Part shown: in pieces, positions 36,024-46,130 of the stretch | Position numbering within the stretch: the stretch's first letter is position 1 | Layout of the letters: each line of letters starts with the position of its first letter | DNA from: Bartonella birtlesii IBS 325 | GTDB lineage: Bacteria; Pseudomonadota; Alphaproteobacteria; Rhizobiales; Rhizobiaceae | Reading direction: 5' to 3' | Length of the DNA: 64,000 bases | Assembly: GCF_000273375.1 (NCBI RefSeq) | Contig: NZ_CM001557.1 | Location: 81,069-145,068, forward strand | Made by a program: the position numbers and the translations under genes | Notes under the pieces: generated by a model | Database searches by the model: none | The model's input: the letters and a program-made list of their open reading frames with translations, nothing else | What the model was told of the DNA's origin: nothing

Positions 36024-38383
36024 AACAGTCGTCAATCATGAAACGGGAAACTTTGCCTGAAGATTATATTCCCTATATACGCCATATCAATCAACACGTT
36101 GTTGCATTAAATTCACGTTGTTTAATGACAGTGATTGCCATTGAAGGCGTAAATTTTGACACTGCAGATATCGATCAATTGAATTCTTTACACAATCAAT
36201 TAAACACGCTCTTAAAGAATATTGCTGATGAACGTGTTGCTTTATATTCTCATATTATTCGCCGTCGTGAAACAATTTATCCAGAGGGGCGTTTTTTTTC
36301 ATCTTTTGCAGCAACATTAGATAAAAAATATAAAGAGAAAATGATTTCGCAAGAGCTTTATAGAAATGATCTGTTCGTTTCACTGCTTTGGAATCCGGCA
36401 TCAGATAAAACCGAACAACTTGCTTTATTTTTCCAGCGTTTAGCAAAAGCTAAAAAGACGCAATCTGAACCAGATCAGGATGCTATTCACAAAATTGAAG
36501 AGTTAAGCCAAGATTTTATACACGGTTTAGAAGCCTATGATGCACGAATGCTGTCCATTTATGAACATGAAGGTATTTTATTTTCTGAACAAAGTGAATT
36601 TCTTCATCAGTTAGTAGGTGGTAGAAGGGAGCGTATCCCCCTTACATTTGGTACTATTGCCTCAACGATTTATTCAGATCGTGTTATTTTCGGTAAAGAG
36701 ATCATAGAAATTCGCCATGAAAGCAATGAACGCTTTGTTGGCATATTTGGCTGGAAAGAATATCCCTCAAGAACCCGCCCTGGCATGACCGATGAATTGC
36801 TGACAGCCCCTTTTGAATTTATTTTAACACAATCTTTTGTCTTTAAAAGCAAAGCAGCTGCCAGCACCATTATGGGCCGCAAACAAAATCAAATGATTAA
36901 TACGGCTGATCGTGCCAGCTCACAAATTGAAGCGCTTAATGAAGCTTTAGATGATTTAGAGTCAAATCGTTTTGTTTTGGGAGAACATCATCTCTCTTTG
37001 GCTGTTTTTGCAAATCATCCTAAAATATTAGCAGAAAATCTTTCCAAAGCACGTTCGCATTTAACCAATGGTGGTGCTGTTATTGCTAGAGAGGATTTAG
37101 GACTAGAAGCTGCATGGTGGGCACAACTACCTGGAAATTTCAGCTATCGAGCACGCTCTGGAGCCATTACCAGCAGGAATTTTGCTGCCCTATCACCCTT
37201 TCATTCCTTTCCTATTGGCAAATTAGAAGGTAATGTTTGGGGATCTGCTGTAGCATTACTGAAAACCCAAGCTGGTTCACCTTATTATTTTAATTTTCAT
37301 TATGGTGATCTTGGTAACACCTTTGTATGCGGTCCATCAGGATCTGGTAAAACAGTAATTGTGAATTTTCTTCTCGCACAATTACAAAAACACAATCCAA
37401 CAATGGTTTTTTTTGACAAAGATCAAGGTGCAGAGATTTTTGTGCGTGCAGGAGGTGGAAAATATAAACCATTAAAAAACGGGCAACCCACCGGTATCGC
37501 ACCCTTAAAAGGCTTGAAATACACAGAAAAAAATAAAATCTTTCTTCGTAATTGGATCTTAAAGCTCGTCACAGCTGAAGGACAAACAGTAACAGAAGAA
37601 GAGCGACAAGATATCAGCAACGCTATCGATTCCTTAGAAAGCTTGCCCCGGGCGCAACGTTCTCTTGCTGCTCTCCAATTGTTTTTTGATAACACTTCAA
37701 AAGAAGGGATTGCTATACGGTTACAACCTTGGATTAAAGGTGAGGCATTAGGTTGGGTTTTTGATAACGATCAAGATGATCTCAATTTAGATGCCCAATT
37801 TATTGGTTATGACATGACTGATTTCTTAGATAATGAGGAAATTCGTCGCCCTTTAATGATGTATCTATTTCACCGTATCCTTGATCTTATCGATGGGCGG
37901 CGCATTATTATTGTCATTGATGAATTCTGGAAAGCACTTGAAGATGATTCCTTCAAAGCTTTTGCACAAGATCGTCTCAAAACAATCCGTAAACAAAATG
38001 GCATGATGCTGTTTGCTACACAAAGTCCTAAAGATGCTTTAAATTCAACAATTGCTCACACGATCATCGAGCAATGTCCCACGCAAATATTTTTTCCCAA
38101 TCAAAAAGCAAATTATCGTGACTATGTTGAAGATTTCAAACTAACTGAGCGTGAATTTGAACTGATACAGTCAGAATTAAGCAGAGAATCCCGTCGTTTT
38201 CTTATCAAACAGGGACAAAATTCCGTCGTTGCAGAACTTAACTTACGCGGAATGGATGATGAGATCGCCGTTTTAAGCGGCACAACCAAAAATATCGAAC
38301 TCATGAACCAAATCATCAGCGAATATGGAACAGATCCCCAAAAATGGCTGCCCATTTTTCATAAAAGGAGAGAAAAACAATGA
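36020..38383 (+). CDS. virB4: VirB4 ATPase, VirB/D4 system
   Basis: 787 residues. Walker A is at 438-446 (GPSGSGKTV), Walker B in RIIIVIDEFW, then LFATQSPKDALN. It is nearly collinear with the Vbh VirB4 (786 residues), with long identical stretches around both motifs. It energises the effector T4SS. It overlaps its neighbours by four bases on each side. Confidence 0.95.
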   Translation: MKQSSIMKRETLPEDYIPYIRHINQHVVALNSRCLMTVIAIEGVNFDTADIDQLNSLHNQLNTLLKNIADERVALYSHIIRRRETIYPEGRFFSSFAATLDKKYKEKMISQELYRNDLFVSLLWNPASDKTEQLALFFQRLAKAKKTQSEPDQDAIHKIEELSQDFIHGLEAYDARMLSIYEHEGILFSEQSEFLHQLVGGRRERIPLTFGTIASTIYSDRVIFGKEIIEIRHESNERFVGIFGWKEYPSRTRPGMTDELLTAPFEFILTQSFVFKSKAAASTIMGRKQNQMINTADRASSQIEALNEALDDLESNRFVLGEHHLSLAVFANHPKILAENLSKARSHLTNGGAVIAREDLGLEAAWWAQLPGNFSYRARSGAITSRNFAALSPFHSFPIGKLEGNVWGSAVALLKTQAGSPYYFNFHYGDLGNTFVCGPSGSGKTVIVNFLLAQLQKHNPTMVFFDKDQGAEIFVRAGGGKYKPLKNGQPTGIAPLKGLKYTEKNKIFLRNWILKLVTAEGQTVTEEERQDISNAIDSLESLPRAQRSLAALQLFFDNTSKEGIAIRLQPWIKGEALGWVFDNDQDDLNLDAQFIGYDMTDFLDNEEIRRPLMMYLFHRILDLIDGRRIIIVIDEFWKALEDDSFKAFAQDRLKTIRKQNGMMLFATQSPKDALNSTIAHTIIEQCPTQIFFPNQKANYRDYVEDFKLTEREFELIQSELSRESRRFLIKQGQNSVVAELNLRGMDDEIAVLSGTTKNIELMNQIISEYGTDPQKWLPIFHKRREKQ

Positions 38384-38826
38384 AAAAATATGGCTTAATT
38401 ACACTATTATCTTTATCTTTCATCTCTCATGCAACGTCACAAACAGCACCAATTGCTGATGGCTATTATAAAGATGCATTAGAAAGCACACAAAAATCAG
38501 ACACCACAAGATCAGAAACAGCTGAATCAATTTATACGTCTACAGCTGAAAACATAAAAGAAATTGAAAATATAAATCAACAACTTGAAAATATTAAATC
38601 AAAAGCGGAAACTAAACCTGAAGAATTTCAAGCACTTCAAATAAGGCTCTCCCTTCTTCAAGCAAGGCTTCAGACAGATATCGTAAAACTCCAATCTCTT
38701 TCTATGATTGAAACAAAAAATAAAAAAACAATAGAGGAGATCCATGAAGAACAAGCACAGAAAAAACATGAAGAAATGGTAGAAAAATTAAGAGAAAAAC
38801 TCGAGAATTCTAATGTCAAACTTTAG
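38380..38826 (+). CDS. virB5: VirB5, VirB/D4 system (17-kDa antigen type)
   Basis: 148 residues with a signal peptide (about 1-21) and long coiled-coil helices (residues 45-145). The size matches the known Bartonella 17-kDa immunodominant VirB5. It is a minor pilus protein thought to sit at the tip. The last 14 bases overlap virB6. Confidence 0.85.
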   Translation: MKKYGLITLLSLSFISHATSQTAPIADGYYKDALESTQKSDTTRSETAESIYTSTAENIKEIENINQQLENIKSKAETKPEEFQALQIRLSLLQARLQTDIVKLQSLSMIETKNKKTIEEIHEEQAQKKHEEMVEKLREKLENSNVKL

Positions 38827-39805
38827 TTTAGCCCCCTTTGAAAACATTTCTGGATATATTTTAGCTCCACTTGATAATGTAATGAACTCGACAGTGAGTA
38901 ATTTATCTTCTGCTATTTCAGCTCCACTGAATCTCGCTTCGATCATTTTTATCTTTCTGTATGGCTATAATGTTATGACTGGTCGGGTTGCTCTTTCTAT
39001 GCATAGCCTTCTCAATAACGTTGTTAAAATCATTGTGGTAACAACCATGGCAACCAACGCAGACACATTCAATATCTATGTCAAAGATATTTTCTTCAAT
39101 GATTTAGTGAACGCTATTGGAAATGCACTCAACAGCAATTCTACTGGTTCTAATGTTTTTGATTACATTTTGTTACAGGCAACTACACGTTATCAAGAAG
39201 TCTTATCGAAAGCTTGGTTCCTGGAAAAGATACTTGTCGGCATCCTTGGTTCTTTAATGATTTTAGCTGTTATTATCTTTTGTATAGGTGGTTTTATTGT
39301 GCAAATTTTTGCACAGGTTGCACTTGTCATGATTATAGGTCTTGGCCCTCTCTTTATTAGCCTCTATTTGTTCAATGCAACCAGAAAATTCACCGATGCA
39401 TGGATTACAACATTGATTAACTTTACCGTTTTGCAGGTTCTGGTAATCATGCTTGGAACCATTATGTGCAAAGTTATTCTACACGTTCTCAAAGACTCAT
39501 ATGATTCAATCTATTACCTTTTCCCTCCTGTTGTTGTGATCTCAATCGTAGGAGCGATTCTCTTCCGTACACTTCCTGGCATTGCCTCTGCTCTCGCTGC
39601 TGGTGGACCATACTTTACTGCTGGTGTCTCTTCAGGTGGACAAATTGTCAACATGATTAGCAATAGCGCTAAATCTGGTGGAAATGCAGCAAAAAGCGCA
39701 CTTTCATACCTCTCTGGTGCAAAAGGTTACGCAGGCAAAGCGGCAAGTTCTGCAGGTGCTGCAAAGGCGGCGAAAATGGGAGCTGGAGGTCGTGGTGGAT
39801 TTTAA
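38813..39805 (+). CDS. virB6: VirB6, VirB/D4 system
   Basis: 330 residues: about six hydrophobic segments, the conserved block [21 protein letters not shown], and an Ala/Gly-rich C-terminal tail (residues about 270-330). Polytopic inner-membrane channel component. The ATG at 38813 lies inside virB5. Confidence 0.9.
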   Translation: MSNFSLAPFENISGYILAPLDNVMNSTVSNLSSAISAPLNLASIIFIFLYGYNVMTGRVALSMHSLLNNVVKIIVVTTMATNADTFNIYVKDIFFNDLVNAIGNALNSNSTGSNVFDYILLQATTRYQEVLSKAWFLEKILVGILGSLMILAVIIFCIGGFIVQIFAQVALVMIIGLGPLFISLYLFNATRKFTDAWITTLINFTVLQVLVIMLGTIMCKVILHVLKDSYDSIYYLFPPVVVISIVGAILFRTLPGIASALAAGGPYFTAGVSSGGQIVNMISNSAKSGGNAAKSALSYLSGAKGYAGKAASSAGAAKAAKMGAGGRGGF

Positions 39806-40009
39806 TCAGAGCTTCCTAAAAGAAAGCAAAATTCTTGTTTTTACCTTGCGTGCGCTAAAAAGCGCACGCCCCATGCTCATATTGCATACAACAATTGATG
39901 TGCTTGATTTCATGAAACCAATCAAACTCTTTCATCGCATGGCTTTTTGAAATCATTCAAAACGAAAGCATCCATGCATTGCATTCCAAAGTATTTGTGA
40001 GTTCAAAAA

Positions 40010-40324
40010 ATGAAGCGAAAAATAACTTTTTTTGTAATCCTTACAATCGCCCTTACTGGCTGTGCTTCTCTAAGTGGCCCCAAAAAACCACCACGCTGTA
40101 ATGGCAAACAAACCCGTGCTTTAAATAAGGATAAATGGGATTGGGAGAATAAAGGTATAATTCTGTCAGAAAAAATCGCAAAGCCTGTTACGACACCAAT
40201 TATCCTCAACACACTGGAAAGTGAACAAGCGACAGCAGACGTGACACTAAAAGCAGCCTCATTAAATTCCATAAACCAAGAAACATTCTCTCATAGAACC
40301 TTGGAGGTCGCGCGTGAAAAGTAA
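40010..40324 (+). CDS. virB7: VirB7 lipoprotein, VirB/D4 system
   Basis: 104 residues with a lipoprotein signal ending A-L-T-G-C (Cys17), then the block [17 protein letters not shown], parallel to the Vbh VirB7. It anchors VirB9 in the outer membrane. About 200 bases separate it from virB6, unlike the tight spacing in the Vbh operon. It overlaps virB8. Confidence 0.8.
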   Translation: MKRKITFFVILTIALTGCASLSGPKKPPRCNGKQTRALNKDKWDWENKGIILSEKIAKPVTTPIILNTLESEQATADVTLKAASLNSINQETFSHRTLEVAREK

Positions 40325-40982
40325 TGAATTTGATGAATATATAAAAGAAGCACGCTCATTCGACATTGATCGCATGCATAGCATGCGTGTACGGATGAAA
40401 GTTTCTATGGCTTTGACAATACTTTTTGGCTTAATGACAATTGCTTTAGCCTTGGCTGTAGCAGCATTAGCACCTTTAAAAACTGTAGAGCCTTTTGTTA
40501 TTCGTATTGATAATTCAACAGGCATTGTTGATACGGTTAGTGCATTAAAGGAATCTCCCAATAACTATGATGAAGCGATAACGCGCTATTTTGCTAGCAA
40601 ATATGTTCGTGCACGTGAAGGCTTTCAAACCGCAGAGGCAGAAAACAATTTTCGCTTGATCTCTCTTTTATCTTCACCAGAAGAACAAAACCGTTTTGCA
40701 AGATGGTATGCAGGCAACAATCCAGAAAGTCCGCAAAATATCTATCAAAACATGACCGTCACGGTTGCAATAAAATCAATTTCCTTCTTAAGCAAAGATC
40801 TTATTCAAGTACGTTATTATAAAACGGTCAGAGAACTAAATGGCAAAGAGAATATTTCCCATTGGGTTTCGATCTTAAATTTTTCCTACATTAATGCACG
40901 CATTTCAACAAAAGACCGCTTAATCAACCCACTTGGCTTTCAAGTATCGGAATATCGCTCCGATCCAGAGGTGATAAAATGA
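40314..40982 (+). CDS. virB8: VirB8, VirB/D4 system (GTG start)
   Basis: 222 residues: one membrane helix (about 28-50) and a periplasmic domain with [18 protein letters not shown] and the ending [16 protein letters not shown]. The GTG start follows TTGGAGG and lies within the end of virB7. A nucleation factor for the inner-membrane complex. Confidence 0.92.
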   Translation: MKSNEFDEYIKEARSFDIDRMHSMRVRMKVSMALTILFGLMTIALALAVAALAPLKTVEPFVIRIDNSTGIVDTVSALKESPNNYDEAITRYFASKYVRAREGFQTAEAENNFRLISLLSSPEEQNRFARWYAGNNPESPQNIYQNMTVTVAIKSISFLSKDLIQVRYYKTVRELNGKENISHWVSILNFSYINARISTKDRLINPLGFQVSEYRSDPEVIK

Positions 40983-41842
40983 TCAGATTCTCTCATATAA
41001 TCTTAGCATTCATTATCGCGATAAGCTATCATACAGCTTTCTCATTTGCAGAAACTGCGCCTGTGAGTGCACGCAAAGACAATCGCATTAGATTTATCAA
41101 TTATGACCCATACAATGTCACAAAAATCATTGGTTCTATTCGTTCTTCGGTCCAATTGGAATTTGCCGATGATGAAGAAGTGACTTATGTGGGAATTGGT
41201 AATTCTGTTGCTTGGCAAGTTGCACCAGCCGGCCACTTTGTTTTTCTCAAACCGCGCGAAGTTCAACCTGTTACCAATTTACAAATTGTCACAACCCGCC
41301 AAGATGCGACAAAACGCTCCTACCAATTTGAACTACAAGTGCGTGAAGGAGATGTTTCAGCAGGTAATGAGACATATTTTTTGGTAAAGTTTCGCTATCC
41401 AGAAGATGAAGCCTTGCGTCGAAAATTAGCAGAAGCAGAAAAAGCCGCACAGCGCGAGAAAAATGTTGTTAATGACGTTTTAAATATTCATGAAAATTTT
41501 GGACCACGAAATTGGGCTTATGAGGCACAAGGCTCACCCCTCATTGAACCTACTTCTGTCTATGACAACGGTAAAACAACAACATTTACATTTCTAGGCA
41601 ATACTGAAATCCCTGCTATTTATCTTGTCTCACGTGATGGGCAAGAAGCTCTCGTTCCAAAATCGATTAAAGGAAATCAGGTCATAGTTCATGCTACAGC
41701 TGCGCAATTCACTTTGCGCCGTGGCAATGACGTATTGTGTATCTTCAATAAAAATTTTGTGCCTGCAGGGATTAACCCCGAAACCGGTACAACATCCCCA
41801 TCCGTACAACGTAAAGTGAACATAGGAAACAGCCATGAATAA
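40979..41842 (+). CDS. virB9: VirB9, VirB/D4 system
   Basis: 287 residues: a signal peptide, N-terminal domain [16 protein letters not shown], charged linker, and C-terminal domain [13 protein letters not shown] and YDNGKTTTF. Collinear with the Vbh copy. It overlaps virB8 by four bases and virB10 by eight. Confidence 0.93.
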   Translation: MIRFSHIILAFIIAISYHTAFSFAETAPVSARKDNRIRFINYDPYNVTKIIGSIRSSVQLEFADDEEVTYVGIGNSVAWQVAPAGHFVFLKPREVQPVTNLQIVTTRQDATKRSYQFELQVREGDVSAGNETYFLVKFRYPEDEALRRKLAEAEKAAQREKNVVNDVLNIHENFGPRNWAYEAQGSPLIEPTSVYDNGKTTTFTFLGNTEIPAIYLVSRDGQEALVPKSIKGNQVIVHATAAQFTLRRGNDVLCIFNKNFVPAGINPETGTTSPSVQRKVNIGNSHE

Positions 41843-42982
41843 TACAATGGATGAAAAAAGCATCAATGATCGCGATACGATAACAAATTTGCAAGGCAAA
41901 AAACAACAAGGCAATGTGGGCAAAGCAATAGCTCTTGTAATTCTTTTCAGTGTCTGCCTTTATTTAGCATATTCAACGCTTGCAACAGATAAAAAACAAG
42001 CTATTGAACCTCCTAAAGAAGGAATTATTAAGCAAACAGAATTTTTTCGCCCAGCAGAGCCAAAGCCTATAGCTCTTGAACAGCCCTCACAAAATAACGC
42101 TTTATTACCCAAAGTTGAATTACCAACACCAAAAATAAATCACCAAAATCCGATGATGATAAACTCTTAGAAGCTGCACAACGTGCTCCTGTACTCGCCT
42201 ATGCAACCCCCCATCAAACCACCACAACCACAGCAGCAAATAAGGATGCTTTACTGAATCAAGAAGAAAACAAACCTGATAAAACAGCACAGCAGTTTAA
42301 TCATCTTCTCAAGCCCACCACCCTTAGCGGTATTCGCGCGTCCATCCTCGGCGATCGTAATTACATTATTGCCATGGGCGCTTCTATCCCTTGTATCTTA
42401 GAAACGGCAATCAGCAGTGATCAACCAGGATTTACCAGTTGTATTGTTTCTAGAGATATTTTGTCAGATAACGGACGCGTTGTTCTCCTTGATAAAGGTA
42501 CACAAATTATTGGTGAATATCGTGCTGGATTAAAAAGGGGGCAAAATCGTCTCTTTGTGCTCTGGAATAGAGCCAAAACACCAAATGGTATCATTATCAC
42601 ACTTGCTTCACCAGCAACAGACGCTTTAGGGCGTTCTGGTATGGATGGAGATATTGATAATCATTGGTTCGAGAGGATTGGTTCTGCGCTTCTTGTATCG
42701 ATTGTAAAAGATGCAACCAGCTATGTAAGAGGCCGTTTCTTAAAAGGTCCAGAAAAAAGCTCTGCTGAAACAGCCTCTTCGGGAGAAAATATTGCAAATA
42801 TTCTCACAGAAAATTACGCCAATATTCCTCCAACATTGACCAAAAACCAAGGAGAAATGGTTAATGTTTTTGTTGCCCGCGATTTAGATTTTTCCAATGT
42901 TTATAAATTGAAAATCATCGAAAAAAACAACAGATTACCAATCGTGCCCTTTCAAAAAACTTTTATAAAAATTCTGCAGTGA
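41835..42982 (+). pseudogene. virB10: VirB10, VirB/D4 system, interrupted by a one-base frameshift
   Basis: The first frame (41835-42170) encodes the cytoplasmic part, membrane helix and start of the Pro-rich region, then stops after INHQNPMMINS. The -1 frame carries on with SPKSDDDKLLEAAQRAPVLA through IPCILETAISSDQPGFTSC and VNVFVARDLDFS to 42982. Restoring one A in the A5 run at 42131-42135 would join them into a 382-residue VirB10 (family about 380-400). All flanking genes are intact. Either this strain's T4SS core is broken, or the base is a homopolymer error or a slippage site. trpS has the same kind of lesion, which favours error or slippage. Confidence 0.85.
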
Positions 42983-42989
42983 CGCTAAA

Positions 42990-44060
42990 ATGAATCAGAA
43001 CTTGCACAGCTTGAACGATGAAACCATTGCAATTGTTTTAACAAAACTCGAACCACTCAGTGCTTTTTTAAAAGACGATAGTCTTTTTGAAATTGTTATC
43101 AATCGTCCCTATCAAGTGATGATTGAAGGGGTTAAGGGATGGGAAACCATAGAAGCACCATCTCTCTCCTTTCATGAACTTATGGGGATTGCTAAAGTTG
43201 TTGCGTCTTATTCTAAGCAAAATATATCGGACAAAAATCCCATATTATCTGCGACTCTTCCAGGAAATGAGCGTATTCAAATTGTCATTCCACCAGCGGT
43301 AGAAAAAGATACGATTAGTATGACAATTCGCAAACCCTCCTCGCAAAGTTTTTCTCTTGAAGATCTTGCCAACAAAGATCTCTTTTCCCTGTGTGAACAA
43401 GTGTCATTTACACCGTTAAATGATTACCCTTCACGTTTTAACGAGCTCAAAAACACCGAATATGAATTAGCAACTGCCTATTGTAATAAGGATTTTGTCT
43501 CCTTTTTAAATCAGGCTGTAAAATGCCAAAAAAATATTTTAATTGCTGGAAAAACCGGTTCTGGCAAAACAACATTATCCAAAGCATTAATCGCCAAAAT
43601 TCCTCATGATGAGCGTATTATCACCATTGAAGATACGCAAGAATTGGTTGTCTCTCAACCCAATCATGTTTCTATGATTTATTCAAAAGACCGGCAAGGC
43701 TTAGCCTCTGTTGGCCCCAAAGAATTGCTTGAATCTGCTTTACGCATGCGCCCTGACCGCATTCTTTTACAAGAACTTCGAGATGGTACAGCTTTTTATT
43801 ATATCCGCAATGTCAATTCAGGACACCCTGGTTCAATTACCACGGTTCATGCCTCAACAGCTCTTGCTGCCTTTGAACAAATGACTCTTTTGGTCAAAGA
43901 AAGTGAGGGAGGAAGCGATTTAGAACGTGATGATATTCGCGGTCTATTGATTTCAATGATTGATATTATCATTCAATGTAAACGGATTGAAGGAAAATTT
44001 AAAGTCACGGAAATCTATTATGATCCATTCAAACAACGCAACATCTTTGGTGGTAACTAA
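42990..44060 (+). CDS. virB11: VirB11 ATPase, VirB/D4 system
   Basis: 356 residues. Walker A is at 187-195 (GKTGSGKTT), Asp box IITIEDTQEL, Walker B LLQELRDGTAF and His box SGHPGSITTVHAS. Very similar to the Vbh copy, with near identity around the motifs. Last structural gene before the effector genes. Confidence 0.95.
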   Translation: MNQNLHSLNDETIAIVLTKLEPLSAFLKDDSLFEIVINRPYQVMIEGVKGWETIEAPSLSFHELMGIAKVVASYSKQNISDKNPILSATLPGNERIQIVIPPAVEKDTISMTIRKPSSQSFSLEDLANKDLFSLCEQVSFTPLNDYPSRFNELKNTEYELATAYCNKDFVSFLNQAVKCQKNILIAGKTGSGKTTLSKALIAKIPHDERIITIEDTQELVVSQPNHVSMIYSKDRQGLASVGPKELLESALRMRPDRILLQELRDGTAFYYIRNVNSGHPGSITTVHASTALAAFEQMTLLVKESEGGSDLERDDIRGLLISMIDIIIQCKRIEGKFKVTEIYYDPFKQRNIFGGN

Positions 44061-44127
44061 AGAGAAATAAGGTCTACTAAAAAGGCTTTTTAAAGGCAGT
44101 CCTTGAAAAGCTAGAAAGGAAGAATAA

Positions 44128-44334
44128 ATGCCAACAAAGACAACAGAAAATCTTTTATCGATAACAGCAGAAGAACTACAGCAGCGCCGTGAAACTGTTG
44201 ACGCCACCATAAACAGCCATGCGCTTGAAGGAATAATGCTTCATTCCAAAACGCTCAAAATTTTGGAAGAATATGCCAAAGGAAATATTTCACTAGAAGA
44301 ATTTAACACTCTCATGGACAGCGCAATATTATAA
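44128..44334 (+). CDS. biaA: BiaA, antitoxin of the BepA Fic domain
   Basis: 68 residues. The inhibitory helix has S-x-x-x-E-G at residues 30-35 (SHALEG), the signature of class I Fic inhibitors. The following helical segment is TLKILEEYAKGNISLEEFNT. It sits ten bases before bepA and should hold the Fic domain inactive until the effector is exported. Ribosome-binding site AAGGAAG. Confidence 0.85.
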   Translation: MPTKTTENLLSITAEELQQRRETVDATINSHALEGIMLHSKTLKILEEYAKGNISLEEFNTLMDSAIL

Positions 44335-44344
44335 AGAGGTAACA

Positions 44345-45979
44345 ATGCCAAAAGCAAAAGCAAAAACAAAAAATATACAAATAACTTCTCCTCATCATTA
44401 TGTCTATCCAAATACCACGACACTCAAAAACAAATATGGAATAAAAGACTTCAAAGCCTTTCTAGAGAAAACCTCGCATGATTCAGCAAAAGCAATGGTT
44501 AATCTGCGTGAATCTCCTCTGCCAGAACAGTTTAATAGTTCTTATCTATGCCATATTCATTCCCAGTTATTTAAAGATACATTTGAATGGGCAGGACATT
44601 TTCGCCATGTCCCCTTTACATTTGAAGATGGCACCACAGCCGCCATGCCAGAAATGAAAAGAACAGGATGGGAAAATGCTTTTGCACTGGGTGATGAAAT
44701 CCAAGAAGGTCTACAAAAATTAGATAAAACGCTTGTAGAAAAAAATAATTTGCGAGGTTTAACGCGTGAAGAATTTAACTTTCAAGCAATAAGCTTATTT
44801 AACTCTCTCAATCAACTTCACCCTTTTAGAGAAGGCAATGGACGCACACAACGAGCATTTTTTGAAAATCTTGCCAAAGCCGCAGGCCATCAACTTGAAT
44901 TTTCGCTTGTCACCAAAGAACGCATGATGCTCGCCAGTATTGCAGTAGCAGAAAAAGGCGATCTAGAACCTATGCAACATCTGTTTGAAGATATCTCCAA
45001 TCCAGAAAAAATTCACCTTTTAAAGGAATTTACAGACAACATGAAAGCGCTTGGACGCAATGTGAATGATCGTCCTGTTATGGTAACAAAGGAAGGTGAA
45101 ACTTACACAGGGACATACAGAGGTGCTGGTTTTAATAGCTTTGCTTGCAATGTGAAGGGGGCTTACATCATCGGCAATAAAGAACATCTCACACCAGAAC
45201 AACTTAAAACATTAAAACCCGGTGATAGATTTACCTTCACCGTCCCACAAAAACAAGAGTTAAAAAACACGCTCATTCCAAAAGAAACAATAGCCCCTTT
45301 GACAGCAAATGAGCTTGCCGAAAAGATTGCTGAAGATGCCTGTGTCCACACTGCTCGAGACCAAATCCAGAAATGTGCAAAAATTGTCTATGGTAACTCA
45401 AAAGCATTAAACGAAAAGATGGTGGAGATTATTAAAAATCCAAACTTTGGCCAAAACCTTGCCAATCAGATTGAAAAAGCTCCTCACTCTGTTTCTCGTC
45501 TTGCAGGGATCGACCTTTTTTGCTTTCAAAATCAAGCACGTGCAAACGCTAAAAATCATATTGATGTTCTTTGTAATGCAATTGTAAATTTTACATATGC
45601 GGTAAAACATGCTAAAAAAGAAATCACCCAAGAACATCAAGAACAACAAAATTGCCGTGCAAAATCGGTAGAAATGCCGAGCCAAGAGCTGCAAAATCTC
45701 TTTGGTCTACCAGAAGAATTGCAGCAAGAGGCTTTAACGCATAATCCTCTTCTTCAAAAAGAACTTAGCAATCTTATAAAAAACGTTAATGTGCGTCTTT
45801 CCTCACAAGAGCATAAAGCGATCAGAAATGGTGACTGTGAAACGCTCGCGCGAACTCTCGGCACATCGGTCAAGAAAGCAGAAGAAATTACACACACTAT
45901 TCAAAAAATCAAAGAAGTCTACCAGCAAACCCAAGAACGTAAACTCAATCATTCAAATGTGCTTGCTATGGCTAGCTAA
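44345..45979 (+). CDS. bepA: BepA, Fic-OB-BID effector
   Basis: 544 residues, the length of known BepA. The Fic domain (about 40-200) has the complete loop HPFREGNGRTQR at His159. The OB-like linker (about 225-300) includes KEGETYTG and GAYIIGNKEHLTPEQLK. The BID domain (about 310-500) includes VYGNSKALNEKM and SVSRLAGIDLFCF. A charged tail ends NVLAMAS. Exported by VirB/D4; BepA protects host endothelial cells from apoptosis in B. henselae through its BID domain. It lies between biaA and virD4. Confidence 0.93.
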   Translation: MPKAKAKTKNIQITSPHHYVYPNTTTLKNKYGIKDFKAFLEKTSHDSAKAMVNLRESPLPEQFNSSYLCHIHSQLFKDTFEWAGHFRHVPFTFEDGTTAAMPEMKRTGWENAFALGDEIQEGLQKLDKTLVEKNNLRGLTREEFNFQAISLFNSLNQLHPFREGNGRTQRAFFENLAKAAGHQLEFSLVTKERMMLASIAVAEKGDLEPMQHLFEDISNPEKIHLLKEFTDNMKALGRNVNDRPVMVTKEGETYTGTYRGAGFNSFACNVKGAYIIGNKEHLTPEQLKTLKPGDRFTFTVPQKQELKNTLIPKETIAPLTANELAEKIAEDACVHTARDQIQKCAKIVYGNSKALNEKMVEIIKNPNFGQNLANQIEKAPHSVSRLAGIDLFCFQNQARANAKNHIDVLCNAIVNFTYAVKHAKKEITQEHQEQQNCRAKSVEMPSQELQNLFGLPEELQQEALTHNPLLQKELSNLIKNVNVRLSSQEHKAIRNGDCETLARTLGTSVKKAEEITHTIQKIKEVYQQTQERKLNHSNVLAMAS

Positions 45980-46130
45980 AACTATAAGACATTTTACCTT
46001 CATTTACATTATTCATGAGTGGAAATATTTTGATACTTCACCACTCATGAAAAAAGCGATTTTAGGGTCCTACCAGTAATTTTGCAAAGAGCACACGTCA
46101 TTTCTAGAGAAAATCGAAAGTAAGACAAGA

